Shown: positions 34,481-44,601, numbered from the stretch's first letter. The stretch is 64,000 nt of DNA from an uncultured Helicobacter sp. (GCF_937893305.1 NZ_CALBGN010000016.1:124001-188000), one strand, 5' to 3'. Notes: generated by a model not told the origin, from the letters alone. A program made the numbers and translations.

Positions 34481-35928
34481 TTACTCAAACACCACACATT
34501 TTTTCATTGCTTTGATTAACTCTAAATCTAGCAAATAGTTTTCGCTTAGGTGCAGTGTTTGCATAGCTCTTGTTATTGCAACATATAAGAGATTTAATTC
34601 TTCTTTTGCGATAACAGTTTCTTCTCCTTTCTCTTGTGTATTTGCAACAATGGATTTTAAATCTATGAAATCGTCCATTATTTCTACATTATTCCATTCC
34701 AAGCCTTTTGATTTATGTCCTGTGGTTAAAATAAATTCTGCTTCCTTTGGATTTACACTTAATTGTTTAATGTCTTTTAAGAGTTTTGGAATGTCTGCAT
34801 TGATGTATTTAAAGACAATCATAAGTTTGCCTCTCCATTCTGTTTCTTGTGTTTCATCACAATAATCTAAAAGTTCATCAATATCAGAAAATTTTTTTAG
34901 AAAATTATTTTTTATAAAATCGGTTTTTTTAAAGAGCAGATTTTGAATATCTAGCAAATCAGTAAAATTATAATTATCCACACCTCCAACCCAAGCAATT
35001 TTCTTGTCTAAATGATTTACAGCAAAATCAAACAAAGTTGCATTGTTTCTAGCTAATAAGGCAATAATATCAGTTTTTTCTTGCTTTTCTTTTCTGATTC
35101 CTATAAATTGTTTTTCAGCTCCAAGTGCGAGTAAGTAAAAATTAGCAATATTTGCAATACTTAAAGGACAGCGAAAACTTTGTGTTAAAAAAAGAGTGAT
35201 ACTATTTTCAAGTTGAGAGAGCTTTGTTAGAGAATCTATTGCTCCTCTAAAAGCGTAAATACTTTGATAGGTATCACCAATGAAAACTTTCTTAGCTTTT
35301 TGTTTTAGAACAATATCAATGACACACTCATTAATGTCTTGGGCTTCATCAACTAAGATGAAATCATAATCTAGCTTTGGTTTGCTAAGTTGATACTCTT
35401 TTAAATAGAAGTCGTGGGGATAAGTAATTTTACTTTCTTCTGCTATGATGTTTTGCCATAGTTCTTGTAATTTATGAGCTAGATATTCTTTGTCTAATTT
35501 TTTATTTTTAATTATAATCTTGTCATTAAGCAGTTTTTTGCAAAATTCACGCATTGTATCTGCGCTGTTACAAAATTCTTTTAAAAGAGAGATAGTAGAA
35601 GAAGCATTAAAGAGAGCGTTGTTATCATCAAAAAATTTTTGAATATCTTTACTGTTAAGATTTCCTAGCCTTTCTTTGTTTTGGATTCCATATTGACTAT
35701 ATGCTAAAGAGTGCATTGTTTTTACCGTAACATTAGTAAGTAATTTGAATTTTTTCTCTGCTTCTTTAACCATTGAGTTGTTATAAGCAAGGTAGAGAAT
35801 TTTTTATCTTTTCGTTTTTTGCAAAATTCTATCAAGGTGCTTGTTTTGCCTGTGCCTGCATAGGCATTAACGAGCAAAATATCTTCAAAGTCAATATTAA
35901 CGACTTCTTGTTGTTCTTGTGTTAGCAT
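34481..35928 (-). pseudogene. UvrD-like SF1 helicase, frameshifted
   Basis: Walker A AYAGTGKTSTL (residues about 22-32) lies in the first frame; the frame breaks at A6 (35800-35805). One more A restores …DKKILYLAYNNSMVKEAEKKF. The second frame has motif II (LVDEAQDINE), GDTYQSIYAFRGA, QSFRCPLSIANIA, TGHKSKGLEW and YVAITRAMQTLHL, so all SF1A motifs are present. The intact protein would be 482 residues, typical of short plasmid-borne UvrD helicases. Confidence 0.78.
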
Positions 35929-36026
35929 ATGAATCCTAATTTTTGGTTTTCTAAGTGATTTTAGCTAAAATAGTGCAACAAAAATACAAAACATTGAAAA
36001 AGGTTATCGTAACTAAAAGATGATGA

Positions 36027-36032
36027 TATAAT
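36027..36032 (+). promoter_or_regulatory. -10 box of the restriction-modification operon
   Basis: TATAAT 51 bases upstream of the first methylase start. Confidence 0.45.
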
Positions 36033-36083
36033 TCAGATTGTTAGAGAGTGGAAACAAGGAATAAAAAGCAAGAGTGATATTCA

Positions 36084-37101
36084 ATGAGATATATAGGTTC
36101 AAAAATACTTTTGTTAGACAAAATATCTAATTTTATTCCAAAAAATACACAGACCTTATGTGATATTTTTGCGGGAACTGCTAGTGTTAGTAAATATTTT
36201 AAAAAAAGCTATAATCTAATATCAAACGATATATTATATTTTTCTTTCATATTGCAAAAGGCTTACTTGCAATTACATGAAGAGCCAAAATTTTCAAAAT
36301 TTATGGCTTATTTTAATAGCCATCCCTTTGATTACTTTAATGAGAAAACTAGCCCTTACAATTTCTTGGATAAGCCGTTTATATATGAAAATTATTCGCC
36401 AAATGATAATTGTCAAAGATCATATTTTAGTGTTGAAAACGCTTTAAAAATTGATTATATTAGACAATCAATAGAGCAATTTTTAAAAGATGAAATAATA
36501 AATCAAGGCGAATATTATTATTTACTTGCTTCACTTATTGAAGCTGTTTCATTGGTTTCAAACACAACAGGAACTTATGGTGCATATCTTAAAATTTGGG
36601 ATAAGCGTAGTCTAAAACCATTAACACTGTCTTCATTAGATATAGATTTTGACAAAAAAACAAACAATTTATGTTTTAACGAAAATAGTAATTCTTTAAT
36701 AGATAAAATAAGTGGCGATGTCCTATACATAGACCCCCCCCTACAATTCAAGACAATACGCACCGAATTATCACATTTTAGAAACTATTGCTAGATATGA
36801 TTATCCTAAAATAAGTGGTGTTACGGGTATGCGAGATTATACGAGTTTGAAATCCAATTTTTGTATAAAAGCAAAAGCTGGATTGGAGCTGGATAATTTA
36901 GTCAGTAGAGCCAACTTTAAACACATAATATTAAGCTATAACAGTGAGGGCATTATAAGTGAGATGGATATAGAGAATACATTAAAAAAATATGGCAAAG
37001 AGACAACTTATAAGTGCGAAAAAATACCATACAGACGATATAAAAACAATAAAGAAGCAAAAAATGATGTCAATGAATTGCTTTTTTACATTGAGAAATA
37101 G
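36084..37101 (+). pseudogene. D12-class adenine methyltransferase, frame OFF at a C8 tract
   Basis: Motif I region DIFAGTASVSKYF (residues about 27-39) follows MRYIGSK. The catalytic motif IV is broken: at C8 (36734-36741) the frame reads DPPL and stops at 36794. With seven C it reads DPPYNSRQYAPNYHILETIARYDYP and continues to 37101 as a 338-residue enzyme. Poly-C/G tracts of this length are classic phase-variation switches in Helicobacter and Campylobacter. First gene of a type II restriction-modification operon. Confidence 0.82.
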
Positions 37102-37114
37102 ATAAAGGTATAAG

Positions 37115-38263
37115 ATGTTTTACAACTACATAGATGAGAAATTTATTACAAATCTTTTAAAAAAGAAAAATATTGAAAATTGCAATGAAATTCTAAATGA
37201 AATTGAGAAATCGGTAAAAGATGTTGTTGCAACAAAAATAAAAGAATATCAAAATAAAAATAGAATCAAAAAAAATGATGAAACAAAAATAAAATATAGA
37301 GCAATAGAAATACTAAGCAAAGAACAAATCAAGACGCTCCCAAGTTGGGTAAAAGATGATATAGAAAACGCCTATGTTCTAGGCGAAAGTAAAAATGTAG
37401 TTATAACAAGCGATGGTAAAAAATATAGCTTACAAAATAAATTAAATGACCTTAGTGGAGGCGAATGGACTTATTTTTTAAATTCAGTAATCTCAACAAA
37501 ATATTTAACAAATGGCGATGATAGTTATGCCCATCACATAAGAAGAATACACCCATCGCCAAAACCACCACAGTTAATGAGAGATATAATTAAATTTTTT
37601 ACAAAAGAAAATGAATTTGTTTTTGATTTTTTTGCAGGTGTGGGTGGAACATTGCTTGGAGCTAGTCTATGCAATAGAAAAGCTGTTGGAATTGATTTGA
37701 ACCAAGAATATATCAATGCATATCAAAAAGCAAATAAATATCTTAATTTAAAAGAGCAAATATTTATTTGTGGAGATAGTTTAAAAATTTTAAAAGATGA
37801 AAAACAGATAAATAAAATTTTTAACAATAATAAAGCTTCGTTAATATTGATTGATCCACCTTATGGCGATATGATGGCTAAAAATAAAACTGGCGAAGCT
37901 ATGAAAAAAGGCAAGGATACTTCTCCAACACCCTTTACTAATATGGAAGTGGATTTAGGAAATATGGATTGGGACAAATTTATATTGAATTTTAAAGAAA
38001 GTGTAAAAGATAGTTTAAAATTTTTGAAAGAAAAAGGTCATATTGTTGTTTTTATAAAAGATATGCAACCAAACAAAGAAAATGCAAATTTACTTCACGC
38101 AGATGTGATAAATGAATTAAATTCTCTAAAAAACCTTAAATATTTAGGAACTAAAATTTGGGCAGATTTAAATGTAAATCTATATCCTTACGGCTATCCA
38201 TTTGCATTCGTTGCAAATCAAATTCATCAATATATTATGATTTTCAAAAAGGACAAAGCGTGA
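37115..38263 (+). CDS. DNA N6-adenine/N4-cytosine methyltransferase
   Basis: 382 residues. Motif X/I region HPSPKPPQLMRDIIKFFTKE then FDFFAGVGGTLLGA (about 175-188), motif IV LILIDPPYGDMMA (about 243-255). N-terminal 140 residues probably recognise the target. Intact. Ribosome site AAAGG. Its stop overlaps the GTG start of the restriction enzyme. The second methylase of the system suggests an asymmetric recognition site with each strand modified separately. Confidence 0.87.
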   Translation: MFYNYIDEKFITNLLKKKNIENCNEILNEIEKSVKDVVATKIKEYQNKNRIKKNDETKIKYRAIEILSKEQIKTLPSWVKDDIENAYVLGESKNVVITSDGKKYSLQNKLNDLSGGEWTYFLNSVISTKYLTNGDDSYAHHIRRIHPSPKPPQLMRDIIKFFTKENEFVFDFFAGVGGTLLGASLCNRKAVGIDLNQEYINAYQKANKYLNLKEQIFICGDSLKILKDEKQINKIFNNNKASLILIDPPYGDMMAKNKTGEAMKKGKDTSPTPFTNMEVDLGNMDWDKFILNFKESVKDSLKFLKEKGHIVVFIKDMQPNKENANLLHADVINELNSLKNLKYLGTKIWADLNVNLYPYGYPFAFVANQIHQYIMIFKKDKA

Positions 38264-39707
38264 AAAGTAGTAATTTATGGATATTAACAGAGGAAAGACC
38301 AAAACGAGATGTGTTGTTTAACATAATTAAGAAATTTGCTGATGATAATGGAATTTCTTTCTTTGTAGAACAAAATCTATTTATTGTGCCTATTTTAAAT
38401 ATAAATGGAGATTTCAGCTTTGGATATAAAATATTAGGAGTTCATTCTGCTGTTATAAGAAATGTATTTTTATTTGTAGTATCTGGAAATTCTAGCTTCA
38501 CGGATTTTTTAATTTTTTATCAAGATAATACACCTAATTCCTTACAAGATATACCGCTTTATGCTATTGAGGAAACAAAAACGAGCGATCATGAGAGTAG
38601 AAATACAGGTGTTTTTCAAAGGGCTTCTAAGTTTGTGTTCATTGATTTGTATTACAAAGATGTTAAAAAAATAATGCTTTATTCTATAAGAATAGGGCAA
38701 GATAAAAATCCAACGCATACAAACATATTTGGCTCAAAATGCTTAGCAACACTTGGTGTTCAAATTTTAGGAAAATCATTAGATGATTATGCAATATCGC
38801 CATTTGTTAGTATTGATGAACTCATAAATTTTAAAAATTCTATGAGACTACCGCCAAAAGGTAATATACCTATTCTAATTAGAAAATTAAAAAATAAAAT
38901 CACAATTTCAGGCAGGTTGGAAAAAGGTGGCTTATTGTCTCACGACCCTAATATAGGTGCTTTAAGTTTAATATCGGCTACACTTAGAGCTTTGGGTTAT
39001 GTGGGTAGAATAGAAATAATTTCGCACAATCTTTCGCAAAATCAAATTGGTAGAGGTAACAAGTTTGTTTCAATAGCAAATTTGCTTGGTATTTCGCTAA
39101 AAAACATTGATTTACCAGCAATACAAAACGATGATAGTTATTGGCACTATGAAACGCAAGGTGAAAAATAGCTACAATATTTTTGCATTTAGTTGTAGAG
39201 GAATTTACAAGAGCGAGAGCTATATATGAAAATTACGCAGGTTGCGAAAGGGGTTATTTTATAACTCAAAATAATGAAAATTTGACTGTTGAAAAATATG
39301 AAAATAGAAATGAATACAAAAATGGTAACGAAAATGCAAGAATTTTTATACCTGATTTGGTATTGGCAGACTTTGATAGGGAACAGATAATAAATATTGA
39401 AGGCAAAAAATTCATAAAAGTTCAATGCGGTATAGATGAGTTAGAAAACTATGATGCTTTTGAAAATTTATACATCAAAAAGCATTATGAAGATTATGAA
39501 ATTATAAGAACAGTTGTATTATTTGGTGGAGAAATTGATGAAATATCAAATTTGAGTTTTCCTAAGATAAATTTTAATGACATACCGAAAATAGGCTTTG
39601 TTCTAACAAAAAATGGTAAGACAATTTTACAAATACACTCTCCAAAAATTTTTGAAGAGGCTATTTTTCATTTGCGTGCATATTATGGATTAAATAAGTT
39701 AAGTTAA
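38260..39707 (+). pseudogene. Type II restriction endonuclease, split by a single-base indel
   Basis: GTG start at 38260 overlaps the methylase stop. The first 303 codons end …YETQGEK at a stop (39169-39171) after an A5 run (39164-39168); one more A continues …GEKIATIFLHLVVEEFTRARAIYE… to 39707 (482 residues). The second part carries FIPDLVLADFDREQIINIEGKK, a PD-(D/E)xK-like site. EETKTSDHESRNTG in the first part is another conserved acidic/Lys patch. Two separate subunits are possible but the seamless join favours one protein. Confidence 0.68.
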
Positions 39708-39752
39708 TTTTTAGATGCATTTGTTATATAAATATCGAAATTTTGGCGTTGT

Positions 39753-39845
39753 ATGATGAGTGGATTAATAGTGGCTTTATTTATGATTATTTGTGTTGTT
39801 TTAATAGGGTGGTCGGCTTTTAATGTTGTTAAGTCTAGCAATTAG
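39753..39845 (+). CDS. Possible 30-residue hydrophobic peptide
   Basis: MMSGLIVALFMIICVVLIGW with a short polar tail (SAFNVVKSSN). No clear ribosome site. Size and layout resemble type I toxin peptides; no antisense RNA was identified. Confidence 0.3.
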   Translation: MMSGLIVALFMIICVVLIGWSAFNVVKSSN

Positions 39846-39900
39846 ATTTTATCACATTCTAGCAAGAAAACTCTTATTTCTTAAGTGGGAGTGATTCACA

Positions 39901-40303
39901 TCAAAAGCCTAATTGCTCTTTTTTAACCCCCTGAATGTTTTTTAAAAGCTCATAAAGATGATTTGCAGAAATTGCACCTTCTAGTGGTTGTCCTATAACA
40001 TTTCCTGTTGGTGTAATAATGTATGTGGTAGGAGTTTTGCCATTAAAAATTAAATCACTTGGTATTTTTGAGTTTGGATTATCCAAATCAATCACTGCTA
40101 CAGCATAATGCTCTATTAAAAGTTGCATTAAGGAGTGATGATTACTTATGTCATTGAGTAGTTTATGGCAGAATTGGCAACTGCTAGAAGCAATAATAAA
40201 CACAATAATTTTTTGCTTCTTTTAAAGCTTGTTTTTGTGCGTCATACACATTATTATGAAAGATAACATTTGCGTTAAGATGTGTTAAGAGAGTAAAAAT
40301 CAA
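39901..40303 (-). pseudogene. Thioredoxin-like protein, frameshifted, start lost
   Basis: IIASSSCQFCHKLLNDI has the CxxC redox pair, then VIDLDNPNS and GKTPTTYIITPTGNVIGQPLEG typical of a SoxW/DsbC-like thioredoxin fold. Removing one A from the A6 run (40209-40214) joins an upstream segment (FHNNVYDAQKQALKEAK). No signal peptide or good start is visible upstream, so the 5' end is probably deleted. Confidence 0.6.
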
Positions 40304-40622
40304 TTTATATTAAATATAATATTATTGCTATTATTATTCTATAATGGCAAAAAAGCAAAAAAAAAGAAAATTTTAAAAATTAAAGATTCTTGAATTAAAT
40401 TTTGTTTTTTGTTTTTTTGGAAATCTAGTGATTAAGTTTTTAAGAATACTTGATTACAATCAATTTAAGCTAGCTAGAATCAATTTTCTAATGCTTAGTA
40501 ATATTCTTTTACTGATTTTTATTTTTTAACGATTTTAGATAGGTTTTAGAGCTTTTAAAGGGTATAAGCGATAAATTATGATACAATAAAGTGATAGCAG
40601 AAAGTATTTTGATATAACACCC
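40304..40622. other. Gene-free AT-rich stretch near the island's right side
   Basis: Long A and T runs, no ORF, no clear repeat. It may hold the scar where the thioredoxin gene start was lost. Confidence 0.5.
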
Positions 40623-41072
40623 TTATTTTAAATTAGCATTTAGAGCAACTAAAAATGTATCAATTAAAAATTTTAGTAATGCAAAATTTGCACCTATAAT
40701 CGTAATTGCTGAAATCACTCCTGTTGAGATAATAAGCCACATTTGTTTTTTGTGGGATTCTGCAATCTCTATTTTTAATTCTTGTTTAGCTTCTGCAATT
40801 TCTGTGCGAACTTGATTAATTTCAGCTCTTACAAAATCCTTAGTTGCAAGTTCATTTTTTAATTTCTCTTCTAGCTCTTCTTTGATGGCAGTTGCATTAA
40901 TGATTTGCTTATTAGCAATCTCATCTGTTACTACCCTTATGGATTCCATAATGATTTGTTCATTTTTTTCTTGTCCTAATTCTTTAATTTTCTGTTTTAA
41001 AAATGCCAATAGCATAGGAGATAATATTTCTCTTGTTTCTAGTTTTGTGTTATGTATTACTTGTGTTTTCAT
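40623..41072 (-). CDS. Coiled-coil protein with C-terminal membrane anchor (family copy 5)
   Basis: 149 residues, the longest of the family: KLKNELATKDFVRAEINQVRTEIAEAKQELKIEIAESHKK then a membrane helix (WLIISTGVISAITIIGANFALL). No leader element upstream, unlike copies 3 and 4. Marks the last island-type gene before the tRNA. Confidence 0.68.
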   Translation of the reverse strand: MKTQVIHNTKLETREILSPMLLAFLKQKIKELGQEKNEQIIMESIRVVTDEIANKQIINATAIKEELEEKLKNELATKDFVRAEINQVRTEIAEAKQELKIEIAESHKKQMWLIISTGVISAITIIGANFALLKFLIDTFLVALNANLK

Positions 41073-41221
41073 TGATAATCCTAATTTGTTTTTTTGGTTG
41101 CATAGCTTAATTATACCTAAAAATTTTTATTTTTATATATCGTTTTTTTGGATTTTTTAAACTTGAAGGTAGAATGTGAAATTTAAATTTTTTTAAAAAT
41201 CAAAGCACAAAAGGAGCATAA

Positions 41222-41674
41222 ATGATAGGACAGAGAAAAAATTTACAAAAGATAAAACAAGATGAGAAAAACAAAGAAAATTCTATTGATTCTCTCTATA
41301 CAGATTTCCAAGACTTTAAAAAAAATACAGAGTCAAAAGAAGTAAAAAGTGATGCAGAAAATCTTTATTATGATGTATCAAAAGAGGGTTCTTTTGGGGA
41401 TTCTGATTATGAAGATACTCTAGCATTTTATGGACAACCTTTTGCAGAAAATTTTAATGAAGAAGAATTTTTAAAAGAAGGACAAAGAATTGAAGAAGCA
41501 AAACAAAAAATGGAAGAAGCAAGAATTGCAGAAGAAAAAGCTAAAGCACAAGAAGCAATGAAAATCCTAGAAGAAAAACAAAAATTAGAAAAGCAAAAAG
41601 AATCTACAGAAGAAATTTTAAATAATTCCACGCCAATGCAAAATGTTAAACTACGCAACAAGAATCATCACTGA
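41222..41674 (+). CDS. Hypothetical coiled-coil protein
   Basis: 150 residues, highly charged. The C-terminal half is one long Glu/Lys/Ala coiled coil (EEAKQKMEEARIAEEKAKAQEAMKIL…). Ribosome site AAAGGAG. Unknown function; could be chromosomal or island. Confidence 0.58.
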   Translation: MIGQRKNLQKIKQDEKNKENSIDSLYTDFQDFKKNTESKEVKSDAENLYYDVSKEGSFGDSDYEDTLAFYGQPFAENFNEEEFLKEGQRIEEAKQKMEEARIAEEKAKAQEAMKILEEKQKLEKQKESTEEILNNSTPMQNVKLRNKNHH

Positions 41675-41717
41675 AAGAAATCTTAGTGGAGTCTTTTAGG
41701 GACATAAGACTTAGAAG

Positions 41718-41802
41718 TGGTGCGGAAAAGAGGACTTGAACCTCCATGCCTTGCGGCGCCAGATCCTAAGTCTGGTGCGTCTGCCAGTTTCGCCATTTCC
41801 GC
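41718..41802 (-). tRNA. tRNA-Leu (anticodon TAG)
   Basis: 85 nt including encoded CCA. Acceptor GCGGAAA/TTTCCGC, anticodon stem CCAGA/TCTGG with loop CTTAGGA, long variable arm and GGTTCAAGTCC T-arm. Its 3' end faces the island, a common integration geometry, but no second copy of the 3' end was found. Confidence 0.92.
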
Positions 41803-41841
41803 AAAAAGATAGGGCAGAATTATACTTTAATAAACTTAAAA

Positions 41842-42900
41842 TTACTTGAGAGACTGGAGTGTTGCGAAATCTAATGTGTGTTTTGGGAACTGCATACTGA
41901 TGCAGTGTAAGCTTCCGTGCTGACGGATTAATATAGAACAATCAATGGGGATGATTTTATGTTTTGGGCAAGCTTTTTGCAGAGTTTGAATTGCTTGTGT
42001 GTCGTTTTTGTCATTATAGATTGGCAATAAAATTGCACCATTAATAAATAAAAAATTTGCGTAAGTAGCAGGCAAGCGTTCATTGTTGTAATGTTTTGGG
42101 CTACTAAAAGGTAGTTTGACAAGTTTAAAGGGCTTATTATTTAGGTTTTTTAGTGTTTTTAACTCATTTTCCATTTTGCATAAAGCTTCATAATGTTCAT
42201 CATTTTTGTCCTCACAGGCAATGTAGGCAATTGTATTTGGTGCAATAAAGCGTGCTAAAGTGTCAATATGACTATCTGTATCATCGCCGCTTAAGTAGCC
42301 TGAGTGTAGCCAAAGAATCTTTTGGATTCCTAAATCTTTTTTTAGAGTTTTTTCAAGTTTGGCTTTAGAGTAAAAAGGATTACGATTGTGTTCTAGCAAG
42401 CATTGTGTGTTAGTTAGCAAAATTCCCTTTCCATTGCTCTCTATGCTTCCACCTTCTAAGATTATTCTCTTTGTTTGAACGCGCTTTAGGATTCCTAATT
42501 TATGAAGTCTATGCGTAATTTGATTGTCAAAATTGGAAGCAAATTTTAAACCCCAGCCATTAAACCCGTAATCCAAAACTACATTTTTGCCCTTGTTAGA
42601 AATCGTGATTCCTCCAAAATCACGCGCCCAAGTATCATTGCTTGGAATCTCAATGCAATATAAATGTTCTAAAATTGCCAAACTAATGCCTTTGGCTTTG
42701 CAGTAATTTTGGAAAATTTCTAGTGTTTCTTGTTTGGAGTTACAAACTAAAATACAAGCTTCTACTTGCAAGATTTCGACAAGAATTGTGCAATAAACTT
42801 GGCGCACTTCTTCTAAATATGGATTCCAATCAGAATTTGCGTGAGGAAAGGACAAAAGGATTCCATCTTGTTTTTCCCACTCTGCGTAAAATTTTTTCAT
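41842..42900 (-). CDS. Agmatine deiminase / peptidyl-arginine deiminase family
   Basis: 352 residues from the ATG at 42900 (MKKFYAEWEKQDGILLSFPH, the conserved W-x-x-Q/H start); longer frames upstream lack support. ILEGGSIESNGKGILLTN, SGYLSGDDTDSHIDTLARF and the C-terminal nucleophile HGSLHCISMQFP are present. Converts agmatine to N-carbamoylputrescine and ammonia, feeding putrescine synthesis. Confidence 0.88.
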   Translation of the reverse strand: MKKFYAEWEKQDGILLSFPHANSDWNPYLEEVRQVYCTILVEILQVEACILVCNSKQETLEIFQNYCKAKGISLAILEHLYCIEIPSNDTWARDFGGITISNKGKNVVLDYGFNGWGLKFASNFDNQITHRLHKLGILKRVQTKRIILEGGSIESNGKGILLTNTQCLLEHNRNPFYSKAKLEKTLKKDLGIQKILWLHSGYLSGDDTDSHIDTLARFIAPNTIAYIACEDKNDEHYEALCKMENELKTLKNLNNKPFKLVKLPFSSPKHYNNERLPATYANFLFINGAILLPIYNDKNDTQAIQTLQKACPKHKIIPIDCSILIRQHGSLHCISMQFPKHTLDFATLQSLK

Positions 42901-42964
42901 CGTTTCTGCTCTTTTTAAAAAAATTGACGATATTATTACATAAATTTTTGCTAAGGAGAGCAAT

Positions 42965-43582
42965 ATGGCAATGGATTCTTTGAAAAACACAAGAAATACA
43001 ATGCAAGATTTGCAAGGCGCAATGTCTTCAGATCTTTTAAAAAAGGATGCAACAAGTGCGAAAGAGCGTGAGAAAAACATCAAAGAAGCTGCAGAAAAAA
43101 TTGATGCAAAATCTTTAATGACAAGCTATGTTGTAGAGTTTCAAATGAGTATTAATCTCTCTGTTTCAACGAATTTTGGCGGACAAAGCAGTGTAGTAGG
43201 TGGAATTGGGAATGCACTAAGTAATCCAGATCGTTTAAATAGTGTTATTAATGGATTGGATTTGAACTCCATAGGTTACAATGGAAAACCTATAGCAGAA
43301 TTGACGCAAGAAGAAGCAAAAGCTTTAATTAGTGATGATGGTTTTTTTGGGATTCCACAAACTTCTGATAGGATTGCAGATTTTGTTTTGGCGGGTGCTG
43401 GTGATGATATAGAGAAGTTAAAAGCAGGACGTGAGGGGATTTTGCAAGGTTATAAACAAGCAGAAAAGTCTTGGGGAGGAGAGCTTCCTGAAATCAGTCA
43501 AAAAACTCTAGAAAAAGCTTTAGAAAAAGTTGATAAAAAACTAGCAAGTCTTGGTGCTAATGTTTTAGATACAAGTGTGTAA
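42965..43582 (+). CDS. Conserved hypothetical protein
   Basis: 205 residues, soluble, helical ends. N-terminal MDSLKNTRNTMQDLQGAMSSD, centre LNSIGYNGKPIAELTQEEAKALISDDGFFGI, which resembles domains found in Campylobacterota flagellar and surface-associated proteins. AAGGAG ribosome site; tsaD starts 8 bases after the stop. Confidence 0.65.
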   Translation: MAMDSLKNTRNTMQDLQGAMSSDLLKKDATSAKEREKNIKEAAEKIDAKSLMTSYVVEFQMSINLSVSTNFGGQSSVVGGIGNALSNPDRLNSVINGLDLNSIGYNGKPIAELTQEEAKALISDDGFFGIPQTSDRIADFVLAGAGDDIEKLKAGREGILQGYKQAEKSWGGELPEISQKTLEKALEKVDKKLASLGANVLDTSV

Positions 43583-43590
43583 GGAAAATT

Positions 43591-44601
43591 TTGCAAAATC
43601 TTATCTTGAGTATTGAAAGCAGTTGCGATGATAGTTCTATTGCTCTAACTGCGATTGATACTTATGATTTAATCTTTCATCAAAAAATCTCACAAGAATT
43701 GGAGCATAGTGCTTTTGGAGGTGTTGTGCCTGAACTTGCAAGTCGTTTGCATGCTGAATCTTTGCCTATTATTTTAGAAAGAACAAAACCCTATTTAAGA
43801 GATCTTGGAGCTATTGCCGTAACAAATGAACCGGGTTTAAATGTAACTCTACTAGAAGGCGTAATGATGGCAAAAGCACTAAGTTATGCATTGCATTTGC
43901 CTTTAATTGGAGTAAATCACTTAAAGGGACATCTGTATTCTTTGTTTTTGCAAAAAGAAGCGAAGTTTCCTTTGGGTGTTTTGCTGGTTTCTGGTGGGCA
44001 TACAATGTTGCTAGAGGCGCAAAGTTTTGAGAAAATTAACATTAAGGCGCAAAGTTTAGATGATAGTTTTGGGGAGAGTTTTGATAAGGTTGCAAAAATG
44101 CTATCTTTGGGTTATCCGGGAGGTCCAATTGTGGAATCCTTTGCAAAAAAGGGAGCTATTACATTTAAGCTACCAATTCCTTTGCGCTCTAAAAGGCAGT
44201 TTGCCTTTAGTTTTTCTGGGCTTAAAAATGCTGTGCGTTTGGAGATAGAAAAGGCAGAAGGCTTAAGCGATGAATTTAAGGAGAATTTGTGTGCAAGTTT
44301 TCAAGAGAGTGCGGTTACGCATTTAACGCAAAAATGTAAGATTTTTTTTGAAGAAAACGCAAAGAATCCTAAAGGCTGGAAGAGTTTTGGGGTTGTTGGG
44401 GGAGCAAGTGCAAATTTGGCATTAAGAGAAAAACTTTTAAAGATGTGTAGTTTTTATAATGTAGAGTTATTATTGGCACCTTTGGAGTTTTGCTCCGATA
44501 ATGCTGCAATGATTGGGCGTGTGGCAGTGGAATCTTATAAGCGTAAAGATTTTAGTCAAATTAAATCTCTGCAAACACGTCCTAGAATTGATGTCTTTTA
44601 A
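43591..44601 (+). CDS. tsaD: tRNA N6-adenosine threonylcarbamoyltransferase
   Basis: 336 residues, TTG start with AAGGAAA upstream. Family motifs: LSIESSCDDSSIAL, NHLKGHLYS (metal-binding His pair), VSGGHTML, GESFDKVAKMLSLGYPGGP and FCSDNAAMIGRVA. Transfers threonylcarbamoyl to A37 of ANN-decoding tRNAs. Essential in most bacteria. Confidence 0.95.
   Translation: MQNLILSIESSCDDSSIALTAIDTYDLIFHQKISQELEHSAFGGVVPELASRLHAESLPIILERTKPYLRDLGAIAVTNEPGLNVTLLEGVMMAKALSYALHLPLIGVNHLKGHLYSLFLQKEAKFPLGVLLVSGGHTMLLEAQSFEKINIKAQSLDDSFGESFDKVAKMLSLGYPGGPIVESFAKKGAITFKLPIPLRSKRQFAFSFSGLKNAVRLEIEKAEGLSDEFKENLCASFQESAVTHLTQKCKIFFEENAKNPKGWKSFGVVGGASANLALREKLLKMCSFYNVELLLAPLEFCSDNAAMIGRVAVESYKRKDFSQIKSLQTRPRIDVF

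Larger units (their letters stand above)
7070..41100. mobile_element. Plasmid-derived genomic island (limits approximate)
   Basis: The left edge is where cas9 homology ends. The right edge is uncertain, placed after the last paralogue of the island's coiled-coil family (40623-41072). Contents: SSB, RecT-like annealase, toxin-antitoxin pairs, iterons, restriction-modification genes, polymorphic toxin and many small unknown genes. No tyrosine integrase, relaxase, type IV secretion gene or flanking att repeat was found, so the route of entry is not known. Confidence 0.6.

Noticed and set aside
41718..41802. tRNA-Leu as proven integration site
   Set aside because: No duplicated 3' tRNA sequence at the other border and no integrase gene.
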